Counted from the stretch's first letter, positions 44,801 to 54,175 are shown. The stretch: DNA of 64,000 nt from Halorarum halophilum (GCF_013401515.1 NZ_CP058529.1:2976001-3040000), one strand, 5' to 3'. The notes: generated by a model from the letters alone, not told the origin. Program-made: numbers and translations.

Positions 44801-45460
44801 ATGAAGCGGGACGTGCACGAGTACGAAGCGGAGGACATCACGGTGAGCTACGACGTCGAGCGGTGCATCCACGCCAGGGAGTGCGTTCGCGGGTTACCCT
44901 CGGTGTTCGACCCCGACCGGAGACCCTGGATCCAGCCGGAGGGCGCCGACCCCGACGAACTGGCGGAGGTCGTCACGCGGTGTCCGACCGGCGCGCTGCA
45001 CTTCGACCGGTCGGACGGCGGGAGCCCGGAGTCGGTCCCGGAGGAGAACACGGTGTCCGTCGCCCCGGACGGCCCGCTGTACGTCCGCGGCGACGTCGAA
45101 CTCGTCTCCGAGGACGACGAGGTGCTCCTCGAGGACACCCGCGTGGCGCTCTGTCGGTGCGGCGCCTCCGAGAACAAACCCCTCTGTGACAACAGTCACC
45201 GGTCCGTCGAGTTCTCGGCGGCCGGGACCGTGACCGACGGGTCGACGGACGACGGATCCCCGCCCGAGGGCGTACTGCGCGTGACGCCCACGGACGACGG
45301 CCCGTTCCACCTGGAGGGCGAGTTCGAACTGGTGGGCGAGGAGGACGGCTCGACCGCCCGGGACGACGACGCCTGGCTGTGTCGCTGTGGCGCCTCGGGG
45401 GACAAACCGTACTGCGACGGGACCCACGAGGAGATCGGCTTCACGAGCGAGGACGACTGA
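44801..45460 (+). CDS. Iron-sulfur protein: Fer4_19 domain plus two CDGSH domains
   Basis: 219 residues. Residues 1-75 form a mono-cluster (4Fe-4S) domain with Cys22, Cys28 and Cys61 (RCPTGALHF). Two CDGSH zinc-finger-type [2Fe-2S] domains follow: C118, C120, C129, H133 (CRCGASENKPLCDNSH) and C194, C196, C205, H209 (CRCGASGDKPYCDGTH). The three clusters in one protein suggest electron transfer or cluster delivery. The start at MKRDVHEYEA follows a Shine-Dalgarno-like GGAGG about 10 bases upstream. Family function unsettled. Confidence 0.88.
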   Translation: MKRDVHEYEAEDITVSYDVERCIHARECVRGLPSVFDPDRRPWIQPEGADPDELAEVVTRCPTGALHFDRSDGGSPESVPEENTVSVAPDGPLYVRGDVELVSEDDEVLLEDTRVALCRCGASENKPLCDNSHRSVEFSAAGTVTDGSTDDGSPPEGVLRVTPTDDGPFHLEGEFELVGEEDGSTARDDDAWLCRCGASGDKPYCDGTHEEIGFTSEDD

Positions 45461-45481
45461 AGGCGCGCTTCGGCCCGCCGG

Positions 45482-46366
45482 TCACGGACCGAACTCGTCG
45501 GACGGCCCACTGGCCGGGGGTTCCTGACGATAGAGCTGCGAGAGCCGCTCGCCGGAGAAGGCGCTCGCGACGAGGAGCAGGACGACCGCGACCGATCCGA
45601 CGACCAGCTGGATCCGCGTCTCCACCGGGCTGGGCGGCATCACCTCCCCCGGGCTGGCGCCGAGCGGGATGCCCTGGATACCGACGCTCACGGCGATGCC
45701 GAGGACGGCCCACGCGATGGAGACGACGGCGATGGTCACTCCCGCGGTCGACTGGCGCGAATGGTTCACCGACGGGAGGTCCTTCGCGCGCATCAGGTCC
45801 GGGTAGAGGAGCCCGTCCTGTTTGACCCGCGGGTAGAGGACCCGGAGCAGCAGGGGGCCGAGGACGGCGGTGGGCAGGAAGTTGTTGACGCCGATGATGG
45901 TGCCGAGGACGGAGAACGGGAACAACCCCAGGACCTCGAGCCCCCAGGCGATGATCGCGGCGGTCCCCGCGGAGGCCACGAGGGCGACGACGACGAACTC
46001 GACGACCTGATCGCCCGACCGCATGTCCGGCTCCCTGTCGCTCGAGAGCCGCCCGAGGTTCCCCCAGAGCTTGTAGCCGACGAACCCGAAGAAGAAGTTC
46101 CCGGCGAAGCCGAAGAAGCTCCCCCGGGTCAGGGTTCCGCCGAAGACGTCCCCCAGGAGGTTGCCGAACGCCGACCCCCAGGCGGCCGCCGGCCCGAACA
46201 TGAGGCTGAACACGACCGGGAACGCGTTCGCGATCCTGATCTCCGTGAACCCCGGAACGAGGACGAACCCCTTGAACGGGATGAGAGCGGCCGTGTACAC
46301 CGCGGTCACGACCACCGTGAGGATGATCATCCGCGAGTCGCGCCACATCAGGACGACCTCGCGCAT
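45482..46366 (-). CDS. ECF-type substrate-binding membrane protein-like
   Basis: 294 residues with six or more hydrophobic segments. N-terminal AALIPFKGFVLVPGFTEIRIANAFPVVFSLMFGPAAAWGSAFGNLLGDVFG strongly resembles ECF transporter S-components (QueT- or vitamin-type), where this region forms the binding pocket; the rest is a second membrane half with a charged tail. The substrate is unknown. No ECF ATPase or T-component is adjacent. It lies downstream of the LtrA-like gene on the same strand with about 90 bases between. Confidence 0.65.
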   Translation of the reverse strand: MREVVLMWRDSRMIILTVVVTAVYTAALIPFKGFVLVPGFTEIRIANAFPVVFSLMFGPAAAWGSAFGNLLGDVFGGTLTRGSFFGFAGNFFFGFVGYKLWGNLGRLSSDREPDMRSGDQVVEFVVVALVASAGTAAIIAWGLEVLGLFPFSVLGTIIGVNNFLPTAVLGPLLLRVLYPRVKQDGLLYPDLMRAKDLPSVNHSRQSTAGVTIAVVSIAWAVLGIAVSVGIQGIPLGASPGEVMPPSPVETRIQLVVGSVAVVLLLVASAFSGERLSQLYRQEPPASGPSDEFGP

Positions 46367-46455
46367 CTGCTACGCCCTCCCCCGCCGGTGTCCCGGCGTC
46401 GCGACGCGCCGGCCGTGCCGGTCGCCCCGTTCCCGACTCGTCGTCTGTTTCCGTC

Positions 46456-47691
46456 TCATGGCCCCGGCTCCGGTTCGACGGCTCCCGCCGACGAGCGCGA
46501 GTACCGGTGGACGCCCTCGACGACTGTGAGCCCGAGCAGGAGGAACGCGACGAGCCACGTGGCGACGACCGGCGATACGTGGCTCCCCACGACCGCGCCG
46601 GCGACGACGATCAGCGCCGTCCCGATGCGTGCGGCGAACAGGTGGTCGTGGATCGGCGTCGGCATCGCCCGGTGGCAGACGCTGCTGCCGAGGAGGAAGG
46701 CGGCGATCCCCCCGGCGAGCACCACCCGGGCGACGGGTTCGATCTCGTGGCCCGCGATCGAGGCCTCGATCGCCGCCTCGAGGCCGATACCGGCCGCGCC
46801 GATACCCGTGAAGACGAAGTAGTGGCCGAAGACGTAGACGAGCATCCGCTCGCGCATGTGGAGCCAGTGGAGTTCTGACTGCCCGAGCACGCGGTCGATC
46901 GTTCGCTCGTCGAAGTTGTTGAAGTAGAGCCACCACAGCGTCACGGCGACCAGGAAGCCGCCGAGCGCGGTGATCCCGGAGCGGAGGAACCAGTCGGCTC
47001 CCTCCGTCCCGGCCGCGACGGCGAGGATCGTCTCGCCGAGGACGAGGATGGTGAACAGTCCCAGCCGTTCCGGGAAGTGCGACACCTGGACCGGAACCGT
47101 GTCGAACACGAGGTAGACGATTCCGATCCCGGCGATCTCGAGGAGGAACGCGGACGTCCAGAGCCCGAACCGGCCGGGGTCCGCGTAGAACAGCGACAGC
47201 GCCCACACGAACGTCGACAGCGAACTGAACGTCACCCAGTAGCTGAAGAACTTGTCCGACCCCCCGGTCATGTACCACCCGCGGACCGTGAGGCCGATGT
47301 AGAGGAGCCGCAAGACGAGGAACGCGGCCGCGAACTCGAACGAGCCCCCGTGGAGCGCGTCGTGGATCGTCTGGGACATGATGATCACCCCGAACATCAC
47401 GACGATCAGCGCGACCTGCGAGAAGAGGTCGTCCGTGTCGAACACGTCGGCGTAGTAGCTGAACCCGACCCACGTCCACCAGACGAGGATGAACAGGCTG
47501 GCGTACTCGAGGACGGCGACGAGCGAGAGCGACTCCCGGAGGAACGCGCCGAGTTCGGCGACCGCGACGATGAACACGAGGTCGAAGAACAGTTCGAGCC
47601 AGGTGGCGTGGCGCGGGAGGCCCTCGGGTTCGGAGTAGACGGAGACCGGCCCCCGGAGCGAGGCCAGGAAGTCGCGGAACCCCGAACTCAT
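46456..47691 (-). CDS. LtrA-family (low temperature requirement A) membrane protein
   Basis: 411 residues with about 11-12 hydrophobic segments. The N-terminal signature HATWLELFFDLVFIVAVAELG with the acidic ELFFDLVF motif is diagnostic for LtrA proteins, as is FPERLGLFTILVLGETILAVA in the middle. Function is unknown; named from a Listeria cold-growth mutant. Starts directly MSSGFRDFLASLRGP. The next gene downstream is the ECF-like membrane protein. Confidence 0.88.
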   Translation of the reverse strand: MSSGFRDFLASLRGPVSVYSEPEGLPRHATWLELFFDLVFIVAVAELGAFLRESLSLVAVLEYASLFILVWWTWVGFSYYADVFDTDDLFSQVALIVVMFGVIIMSQTIHDALHGGSFEFAAAFLVLRLLYIGLTVRGWYMTGGSDKFFSYWVTFSSLSTFVWALSLFYADPGRFGLWTSAFLLEIAGIGIVYLVFDTVPVQVSHFPERLGLFTILVLGETILAVAAGTEGADWFLRSGITALGGFLVAVTLWWLYFNNFDERTIDRVLGQSELHWLHMRERMLVYVFGHYFVFTGIGAAGIGLEAAIEASIAGHEIEPVARVVLAGGIAAFLLGSSVCHRAMPTPIHDHLFAARIGTALIVVAGAVVGSHVSPVVATWLVAFLLLGLTVVEGVHRYSRSSAGAVEPEPGP

Positions 47692-47956
47692 CGGTCCCTT
47701 CCGTTCGAGGCGACCCCTGGACGGGTCGCTCCGAGCGTGAATCGCTGCACCTCGACCGGGTGGGTCATCGTCCTCCCACCACTACGGCGTGAGTCACTGT
47801 ACGTGGACACTCTCGTCGCGTCGGGATTTAACGTTGGGCCGGTTAGGGGGCGCATTCGACCCCGAGATCCGGCGACACGCTTCGCCCGGGGCGACTGCTC
47901 GACGTTCCCGCGGGTGCCGGCAACACCCCTATATCGGGCAGGACACAACACCGAAC

Positions 47957-48151
47957 GTGCCCCGAATCGTACAGGCCGTCGCGTTCTTCGCGCTCCTGGC
48001 GGTAGGCTACCTCGCCGTCGCCCCCGTCCGGGGAGGGGCCGAACTGCTCGGCGTCCTCCTGAGCGGGGCGATCATCGCGGCCACGATCGTCTACGTGCTC
48101 CCGTGGGTCTTCGGCCTGGAGACCAGGCCGGCCCGCGACAAGCGGACGTAG
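47957..48151 (+). CDS. Small two-helix membrane protein
   Basis: 64 residues from a GTG start: VPRIVQAVAFFALLAVGYLAV, a polar turn, then LLGVLLSGAIIAATIVYVLP and a charged tail. Two transmembrane helices and no motif. The longer in-frame reading upstream is of low quality. Function unknown; possibly small accessory subunit. The predicted end is followed by the flavin oxidoreductase on the same strand. Confidence 0.5.
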   Translation: MPRIVQAVAFFALLAVGYLAVAPVRGGAELLGVLLSGAIIAATIVYVLPWVFGLETRPARDKRT

Positions 48152-48287
48152 TCCACTCCCGTCGCTGGCGTCGGCCACGTCGAACGCCACGAAATCGGAC
48201 GGTCGCTCGGCGGTGACGCGGACGCCGACGACCGCCGTATTCGACCCCGCACAACCTTCAACAGGATTCGAGGCGAACCTCCGTGAC

Positions 48288-49730
48288 ATGCGCGGTTCGA
48301 AGCACCACTCCGGAGTCGGCTCGCTCCGGGAGATCCCGGAGGAGGAGGTTCGCGCGTTCAGGAAGCGGATGGCCGGGACGGTGTTCACACACGACGACGA
48401 GGGGTACCACGACGCGCGGCAGGTGTGGAACGGGTTGATCAACCATTACCCGGCCGTCGTGGCGCGGTGTTCGGGGGTCGCCGACGTCGTCGAGGCGGTC
48501 GACTTCGCCCGCGAGCACGACCTCCCGGTGTCGATCCGCGGCGGCGGCCACAACGTCGCCGGGACGGCCGTCGTCGACGGCGGCCTGGTCGTCGACCTCT
48601 CGGAGCGGAAGGGGATACACGTGGACCCGGACGCCCGACGCGCGCGTGTCGAACCCGGCGTCACCCTCGGCGAACTCACCCGCGAGACGCAGGTGTTCGG
48701 GCTCGCGGTGCCGGGCGGTATGGCCGCGGACACGGGCGTCGCGGGGTCGACGCTCGGCGGCGGACTCGGCTGGATCCGCCGGAAGTACGGGCTCGGCATC
48801 GACAGCCTCCGCTCCGTGGACGTCGTCCTCGCCGACGGGTCGTTCGTCCGGGCGAGCCCGTCCGACCACGGGGACCTGTTCTGGGCGATCCGTGGCGCGG
48901 GCGGACAGTTCGGCGCCGTGACGTCGTTCGAGTTCGACCTCCACCCCGTCGGCCCGGAGATCGCGAGCGCCATGGTGTACTACCCCGGCGACAACTCCCG
49001 CGAGGTCCTGCGCGCCTATCGGGAGTACACGGAGTCGTGCCCCGACGAGGTGACGACGCTCGCGTTCCACAGTTTCGCACCCGGGGGCGACGGTGTCCCA
49101 GAATCCGCCCGCGGCGAGCCTGCGCTCGGGATCATGGCCTGTCACGTCGGACCGGTCGAGGAGGGGGAGCGGGTCCTCCGGCCCCTCCGGGAGCTCGGCG
49201 ACCCGCTCGTCGACTACAGCGGCCCCACGACGTACGCCGACATCCACGACTCGGAGGGCGCCTACCCCCACGGGCGGAACTACTACTGGAAGTCCATGTA
49301 CCTGGACGAACTGGGCGACGACTGCATCGACCTGCTCGTCGAACGGGCGTCGGTCGCGCCGTCCCACCACTCGAGCGTGACCCTCTGGCAACTCGGCGGG
49401 GAGATGAACCGGGTCGACGCCGACGACACCGCCTTCCCCCACCGCGACGCCGCCTTCATGCTGAGCGTCGAGGCGACGTGGGACGACCCCCACACGTCGA
49501 GCCAGAACCTCGACTGGGCGCGGGAGACGTGGGAACACCTCTGGGAGCAGTCGGACCGGTCCCTCTACGTGAACTTCCCCGGACTCGCGGCGGACCGGAC
49601 GGACCTGATGCGCGCCGCGTTCGGGGACCACTACGAGCGGCTGGCCGAACTCAAGGCCGAGTACGACCCCACGACCCTCTTTCGGTCACACAACGGTCTC
49701 TCGCTCGCGGGCGGGACGACCGGCGAATGA
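48288..49730 (+). CDS. FAD-linked oxidoreductase (BBE-like)
   Basis: 480 residues from MRGSKHHSGV. FAD-binding type 4 domain with RGGGHNVAGTAVVDGGLVVDLS (H88 is the usual histidyl-FAD site), then GMAADTGVAGSTLGGGLGWI, where the second covalent Cys of the BBE subfamily is absent, so single covalent attachment is expected. The C-terminal berberine-bridge motif appears as YDPTTLFRSHNGL. These enzymes oxidise sugars or other alcohols. The internal ATG is chosen because upstream residues are unlike the family. Confidence 0.88.
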   Translation: MRGSKHHSGVGSLREIPEEEVRAFRKRMAGTVFTHDDEGYHDARQVWNGLINHYPAVVARCSGVADVVEAVDFAREHDLPVSIRGGGHNVAGTAVVDGGLVVDLSERKGIHVDPDARRARVEPGVTLGELTRETQVFGLAVPGGMAADTGVAGSTLGGGLGWIRRKYGLGIDSLRSVDVVLADGSFVRASPSDHGDLFWAIRGAGGQFGAVTSFEFDLHPVGPEIASAMVYYPGDNSREVLRAYREYTESCPDEVTTLAFHSFAPGGDGVPESARGEPALGIMACHVGPVEEGERVLRPLRELGDPLVDYSGPTTYADIHDSEGAYPHGRNYYWKSMYLDELGDDCIDLLVERASVAPSHHSSVTLWQLGGEMNRVDADDTAFPHRDAAFMLSVEATWDDPHTSSQNLDWARETWEHLWEQSDRSLYVNFPGLAADRTDLMRAAFGDHYERLAELKAEYDPTTLFRSHNGLSLAGGTTGE

Positions 49731-49783
49731 CGACCGCCACCGGCCTCGCCCCGTTCGAGCGTGGACGACCCCGGCTCGAACGC

Positions 49784-50389
49784 TCAGCCGTGGTAGCGCT
49801 CCGGAACGTACCGCCGAACGCGGACGGGAACGAACGGGACCAGCTGCGCAGCGAGCCCGGCGAGCGGCTTCCGAACGGCGACGTAGAGCGCGGAGACGCC
49901 GAGTAACAGCGCGACCGCGGGCGTGACGTACGCGACGTCGGCGAACGCGACCAGCACCGGGCCCGCCGCGACGAACGCGAGGAGCAGGTCCTCGGGCGAG
50001 CCGTCGTAGCGGACGAGCCGGCGCGGACGACGCCAGCGTCCGCGGAAGTGGTCGTACACCGCGCGGTCGGAACCGCCCTCCCACGGCCGGAGCTCCAGGC
50101 CGCCCCCGAAGACGTCCATGCGGACGTGGACGGCCGCGGCAAGCAGGAAGACGGCGAGGAACGCCGTCGCCTCGCCGGGAATCGCCGCCGCCGCGCCGAC
50201 CGCGAGGGCGGCCGCGGCCGGCCCGTAGACCGGGTAGTGGAGCGTCTTCCGGTGGCCGGCGTAGAGGTCGGCGTCGGGCGCGAAGCCGCCGAGGGCGCCC
50301 GCGAGGAGGGCGGCGGGCGCGAGTTCCGGCGCGACGAGGGCGACCGGAACCGCGAGGAGCATTCCGGTCAGCACGTGGGTCGTCGCCAT
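49784..50389 (-). CDS. Membrane-bound metal-dependent hydrolase (YdjM-like)
   Basis: 201 residues. N-terminal MATTHVLTGMLLAVPVAL is the start of the YdjM/LexA-binding hydrolase family, followed by GGFAPDADLYAGHRKTLHYP with the metal-site Asp/His cluster (D43, D45, H50, H55). About four hydrophobic segments. The family is predicted to hydrolyse phosphate-containing lipids, without proof. The ATG at 50389 is preferred to the upstream GTG-like reading. Confidence 0.78.
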   Translation of the reverse strand: MATTHVLTGMLLAVPVALVAPELAPAALLAGALGGFAPDADLYAGHRKTLHYPVYGPAAAALAVGAAAAIPGEATAFLAVFLLAAAVHVRMDVFGGGLELRPWEGGSDRAVYDHFRGRWRRPRRLVRYDGSPEDLLLAFVAAGPVLVAFADVAYVTPAVALLLGVSALYVAVRKPLAGLAAQLVPFVPVRVRRYVPERYHG

Positions 50390-50493
50390 CACTGTGACCA
50401 CCTGTACGCAACAGGTCGACTATATGCCTGTCGACTGGGACCCTCGGCGGCCGCAACGCGGGTATCCGCTCGGGAATCGCCGCCGTGGTCCAG

Positions 50494-51387
50494 TCAGGAG
50501 GACTCGGACGTCATCCCCGGTTCGGTCCCGGATTCGGGAACTCGGACGGTCAGCACCGGCACGGACGACGTGCGGAGGACGCGCTCGGTCACGCTGCCGA
50601 GGAGGTACCGTTCGACACCCTCCCGGCCGTGGGTCCCCATCGCCACCAGGTCCACGTCGTGCTCCACGGCGTACCGCACGATCTCCGCCGCGGCGGACCC
50701 GTGAGCGACCGACGTCCCGACCGACGAGACGCCGGCCGCCCTCGCCCGCTCCTCGAGGTCGTCGACGGCGGTTCGGGCGCGTTCCTCCAGCTGCTCGTGG
50801 AACACGGTCGAGCGGACGTCGACCCCGAGCGCGGTCGTGGTCACGACCGAGAGCGCGTCGAGGCGGGCGTCGAACGCCGTCGACAGCGCCGTAGCCGGGT
50901 CGAGCGCGGCGGCCGCACTCGGGCTCCCGTCGGTCGGGACGAGCACGGTCCGGTACGGCGAGAACTCGGCCCCCGCCCCGCCCGGCGGGACCGTCAACAC
51001 CGGGACGTCCGAGCGTCTGATGACGCCCTCGGCGACGCTTCCGAGGAGGAACTTCCGCATCCCCGTCCGCCCGTGGCTCCCCAGCACGACGAGGTCGATC
51101 CCCCGGCCGTGGGCGTGGTCGACGATGACATCGCGCGGGATCTCAGTCTCGACCCGAGAGGACGTGTCGATACCGTCCCCCTCCAGTTCGTCGGCGACCG
51201 ACTCGACGAGGCGTTCGCCGGCCGCGACCAGCTCGTCGGCGGCGTCCGCGTTGTCGAGTATCCGTTCGTCGACGACGTGGAGGACGTGGATCGTGCTCCC
51301 GAACGCTTCGGCGATACCGCCGGCGTGCGCGATCGCGGCACGGTTGTTCTCGCTCCCGTCGACGGGGAGCAGTATCTCGTCGAACAT
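50494..51387 (-). CDS. Tandem universal stress protein
   Basis: 297 residues with two UspA domains. Domain 1 (1-142): LLPVDGSENNRAAI and the loop GSHGRTGMRKFLLGSVAEGV. Domain 2 (148-285): VLVPTDGSPSAAAAL and GTHGREGVERYLLGSVTERV. Both nucleotide loops keep G-x2-G-x9-G-S, so ATP binding by both is likely. Tandem Usp proteins are common in haloarchaea as stress proteins. Cytosolic; no operon partner is evident. Confidence 0.9.
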   Translation of the reverse strand: MFDEILLPVDGSENNRAAIAHAGGIAEAFGSTIHVLHVVDERILDNADAADELVAAGERLVESVADELEGDGIDTSSRVETEIPRDVIVDHAHGRGIDLVVLGSHGRTGMRKFLLGSVAEGVIRRSDVPVLTVPPGGAGAEFSPYRTVLVPTDGSPSAAAALDPATALSTAFDARLDALSVVTTTALGVDVRSTVFHEQLEERARTAVDDLEERARAAGVSSVGTSVAHGSAAAEIVRYAVEHDVDLVAMGTHGREGVERYLLGSVTERVLRTSSVPVLTVRVPESGTEPGMTSESS

Positions 51388-51536
51388 CCGTTACGCGGTC
51401 GTTCGGTCCCGCAGGTAATCAACTGTCGGCCCGCTCGGGTCGTCGCGTTGGCGAGGCGCTCGCGGTGAGGCGGGTCGGCCGGGACGCGTCCTGAGGTGGC
51501 CGTCGTCGGGACGTCCGAGGAGCCCCGAGTCGGTTC

Positions 51537-52589
51537 CTAGGGCGCGTGATCGGATCTGAACGTCTCGGCCACCTCGTGGAACCGGTCGTGGCCCGTCATG
51601 TCATACAGCGCCTCCAGCTGTCCGATGTGGATGGAGTGGTACTTGTCGATCTGTCCCTCGTGTTCGAGACAGTAGTAGCTCAGGCCGCCGGGGACCCGGA
51701 ACTCCTCGATCCGGTCGCTGATCGTCGTGAGCGCGGCGAGCAGCCACGTCTCCACGTCCTCCCGTCCGCTGTGGCACCAGTACTCGTAGAGCCCGTAGAT
51801 CCCGAACATCTTCCCGTTCAGCGTGTGCGCCGGCACCTCGCTCGGGTACTCCTCGATCCAGTAGTGGCCGTCCTCGATCAGGGACACCCACGGTTTCGAC
51901 CGCTCTGATCCCCCGGACGGGACGAGCGAGGCGAACGTGCGGTCCGCGAGGTCGCTGTACCGCTCGTCCCCCGTCTGTCGGTAGAGCCGCGTGAACGAAC
52001 TCAAGAGTAGACCCTGAGCCATCCCCGAGTACCAGGGCGTCTCCATCAACAGATCGGGGTTTCCGTGGAGCTTGAAGTGGTACCCGTATGGGAAGTAGAT
52101 CGCCTCGGCGGTGCTCCCCTCGGGGGTCCCATGTGCCGCCTCGACGAGCGTGTCCGTGACCCGCTCGGCGGCGTCCTCGAAGACGGGATCGTCGGAGGTG
52201 CGAACGTTCTCGGAGAGGTTCGTGAGGACGCGGGCGTTCTGGACGACCTGCAGCCCCGTGTTCCCCTCGTAGGTGTTCGTCCGCGCTTCCATCTCCTCGG
52301 CCTCCTCGGCGTTGTACGGGTACGCGTCCGACTCGGGCCACTCCTCGTAGGGGAGTTTCCTGAGTTCGATGTCCTCGGAGATCCGAACGGATTCGTGCAC
52401 GTCGGTTCCCTCGGTCGTCGGTGACTGGCCGTCGGTTCCCCGGGTCGACGCCGACGGGGATCCGGTCGGGGTGTCGGAGGCGGTCGGACTGGTTTCACCG
52501 GAGAGACCCATACACCCGCTAGTCGCCGTCCCGGCACCGATCGACATTCCCGCGTGTTTCAGGAGGGTTCGTCGAGAGTAGTCCGTCAT
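51537..52589 (-). CDS. Tat lipoprotein, glucuronyl C5-epimerase C-terminal-like
   Basis: 350 residues. Tat motif RRTLLK at 6-11 and lipobox around Cys26 (SGCMG); a Ser/Thr/Asp-rich linker runs to about residue 70. The rest resembles the C-terminal domain of D-glucuronyl C5-epimerase: TPWYSGMAQGLLLSSFTRLYRQTGDERY, PAHTLNGKMFGIYGLYEYW and KYHSIHIGQLEALY. Such enzymes epimerise uronic acid residues in polysaccharides. Exported and lipid-anchored, so a cell-surface or external glycan is the likely target. No nearby glycan operon is evident. Confidence 0.77.
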   Translation of the reverse strand: MTDYSRRTLLKHAGMSIGAGTATSGCMGLSGETSPTASDTPTGSPSASTRGTDGQSPTTEGTDVHESVRISEDIELRKLPYEEWPESDAYPYNAEEAEEMEARTNTYEGNTGLQVVQNARVLTNLSENVRTSDDPVFEDAAERVTDTLVEAAHGTPEGSTAEAIYFPYGYHFKLHGNPDLLMETPWYSGMAQGLLLSSFTRLYRQTGDERYSDLADRTFASLVPSGGSERSKPWVSLIEDGHYWIEEYPSEVPAHTLNGKMFGIYGLYEYWCHSGREDVETWLLAALTTISDRIEEFRVPGGLSYYCLEHEGQIDKYHSIHIGQLEALYDMTGHDRFHEVAETFRSDHAP

Positions 52590-52766
52590 TACGTCCGCTC
52601 GGGAGAGGCGGCGCCGACGTGTTCATTATAGCCGTGATAAGTTCGCACGCCAACGGCAGAACGGTCGGCTTGTGTGGAACCCCATTGAGGACGTGACCCC
52701 GGGCGCTCGGTTGCTCACCAGTCGAGCGCCTCGCGTGTCCGGGGAGGTCTCAGACGGATCGAACGC

Positions 52767-53264
52767 TCACGCGTGGATGCGGACGTCGGCGGTGTCGGTC
52801 CTTGAGACGCTGCCCGCCGGGGCGTGCTCGGGGAGGTAGACGATGTTCTCCCTGCCGATCTGCACCCGAACGACCTGCTCGTCGTCCTCCATCTCCCGCA
52901 GGATGCGGCTCACCGTCGAACTCGACAGGCTGGTGAACTCGGTGAACTCCTTCTGGGGGAGCGAACCGCTCTGGTCCTCGATGAGTCGGGCGAAGAACTC
53001 GTCGTGGGAGATCCCCAGTTCCGTGACGAAGTGCCGCCGACTGCACAGCGCGCTCGGATCGTAGTCGCCGAGGGGGCTCTCGGACCCGGTCTCCCCCTCC
53101 TCGAACGACGAACGCTCCCCGAACGACGAACGATCCTCGGAAGACGCATCCTCCTCGGACGACTCCCGGGCCTCGACCGATTCCGTCGAGTCCCCCACCG
53201 ACTCGATCCCCAGCGATGCCGTCCGGGACACCTTTTGCCAGATTCTGGTCAACGTAGACTCCAT
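52767..53264 (-). CDS. Winged-helix transcriptional regulator
   Basis: 165 residues. N-terminal third is an acidic, serine-rich tract with an internal duplication (EDRSSFGERSSFEEGE). The C-terminal 100 residues contain a winged helix with GISHDEFFARLIEDQSGSLPQ and SSLSSSTVSRILREMEDDEQV as helix-turn-helix, then RENIVYLPEHAPAG as the wing. Resembles the MarR/DUF7343-type haloarchaeal regulators. Target unknown; adjacent to the epimerase-like lipoprotein on the same strand. Confidence 0.75.
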   Translation of the reverse strand: MESTLTRIWQKVSRTASLGIESVGDSTESVEARESSEEDASSEDRSSFGERSSFEEGETGSESPLGDYDPSALCSRRHFVTELGISHDEFFARLIEDQSGSLPQKEFTEFTSLSSSTVSRILREMEDDEQVVRVQIGRENIVYLPEHAPAGSVSRTDTADVRIHA

Positions 53265-53597
53265 CTACTCTCACGGAGTGGCTGTTACCCGTAGTAGGTT
53301 GCTCCTAACCACTTAGGTCTGCCAACGAATGTCTCGCTAACGTGGGAACGAGGCGGTCTCCGCTTCGGCACCTCGCCCTGATACAGTTACTACTCGAAAA
53401 ACGGCTCAACTCGACGGACGGACACTCCTCCCGACCGTCCCGACCCCGGTGGAACCGCGAACTGTAGGTTCGTTCGCCTCCCCGCCGGGAGGACCGGTCG
53501 GTCACGGTGGTCGTTCGCCCGATGGAAGGGTGTGGGAACCGATGGGAACGTGCGGGAAGTACACCATCCCGTTCTCAGCGGCTCGACGGTCGGGAAC
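53265..53597. other. Intergenic region, no gene seen
   Basis: About 330 bases. Open frames here have arginine-rich or proline-rich translations and no domain, and no strong inverted repeat was noticed. Confidence 0.5.
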
Positions 53598-53834
53598 TCA
53601 CTCGTCGGAGGGCTGGGTATCCTCGGCCGAAGCAGCCTCGTCTGCCGACTGCGCGTCGCTCCCCGAGGCAGTCGGTGCGGTCGGTTCGGCGGTCAACTGG
53701 TCGTCGGCCACGTCCGCCTTCACGATCTCGACTTCACACCCGCGGCCAGCGTGCTCGTTGAAGTACTCCTGCGCCTCCTCGATGCCGTCCACCATCCTGT
53801 CCTCCTTGCAGGTGTTGCACAGACACTGGTACAT
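53598..53834 (-). CDS. Small cysteine-rich acidic protein
   Basis: 78 residues, MYQCLCNTCKEDRMVD at the N-terminus with Cys4, Cys6 and Cys9, and Cys33 later (GRGCEVEIVKAD), which could bind zinc. The last 35 residues are an acidic Ala/Ser/Thr/Glu tail. It begins exactly where the preceding gene on this strand ends, with no intergenic base, so the two are probably a coupled pair. Function unknown; similar short proteins occur in haloarchaea. Confidence 0.6.
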   Translation of the reverse strand: MYQCLCNTCKEDRMVDGIEEAQEYFNEHAGRGCEVEIVKADVADDQLTAEPTAPTASGSDAQSADEAASAEDTQPSDE

Positions 53835-54053
53835 CTACTTCCCACCCGAGGGTTCGGTGACGGTTACGGCGCCGTTACCCCGAACTTCCACCTCCCGGCG
53901 GTGAGACGGAAACGACACGCGCGTCGCCTCGCCGGCGAGTCGGGAAGCGAGTTCGGTCACGCCCACGCTCTCGGCCTCGGCGATGGCAGCTGGGACCACG
54001 CCAGTGTCGTCCTCCACGGCGTCGTTCGATGGAACTCCCTCCTGTACGTTCAT
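53835..54053 (-). CDS. Small HalOD1-like protein
   Basis: 72 residues. The pattern A-x-x-S-V-G-V-T-E-L then V-S-F-x7-V-E-V-R-G-N-G-A-V-T-V resembles the core beta-hairpin of the HalOD1 domain, a haloarchaeal output domain, though it is shorter than usual. Resemblance is by eye and needs profile search. A TCTTTTGT element near 54078-54085 on this strand is about 28 bases from the ATG and could be a promoter. It is the first of two coupled small genes. Confidence 0.5.
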   Translation of the reverse strand: MNVQEGVPSNDAVEDDTGVVPAAIAEAESVGVTELASRLAGEATRVSFPSHRREVEVRGNGAVTVTEPSGGK

Positions 54054-54175
54054 AGGCCACCCCTAGTTGGCATGGGACAAAAGAATTGTCTAAAAGTGAC
54101 TTTCGAAGACAGTAACTGCATAAAAGTGCTTGAATATTCGAAGGATAAGGGGGAGAAATATATTCTTCGCCGGGG

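Noticed and set aside
53090-53160. Short tandem repeat within the winged-helix regulator
   Set aside because: It is an in-frame serine/glutamate-rich duplication (RSSFGE/RSSFEE) inside the coding sequence, not an independent repeat element.
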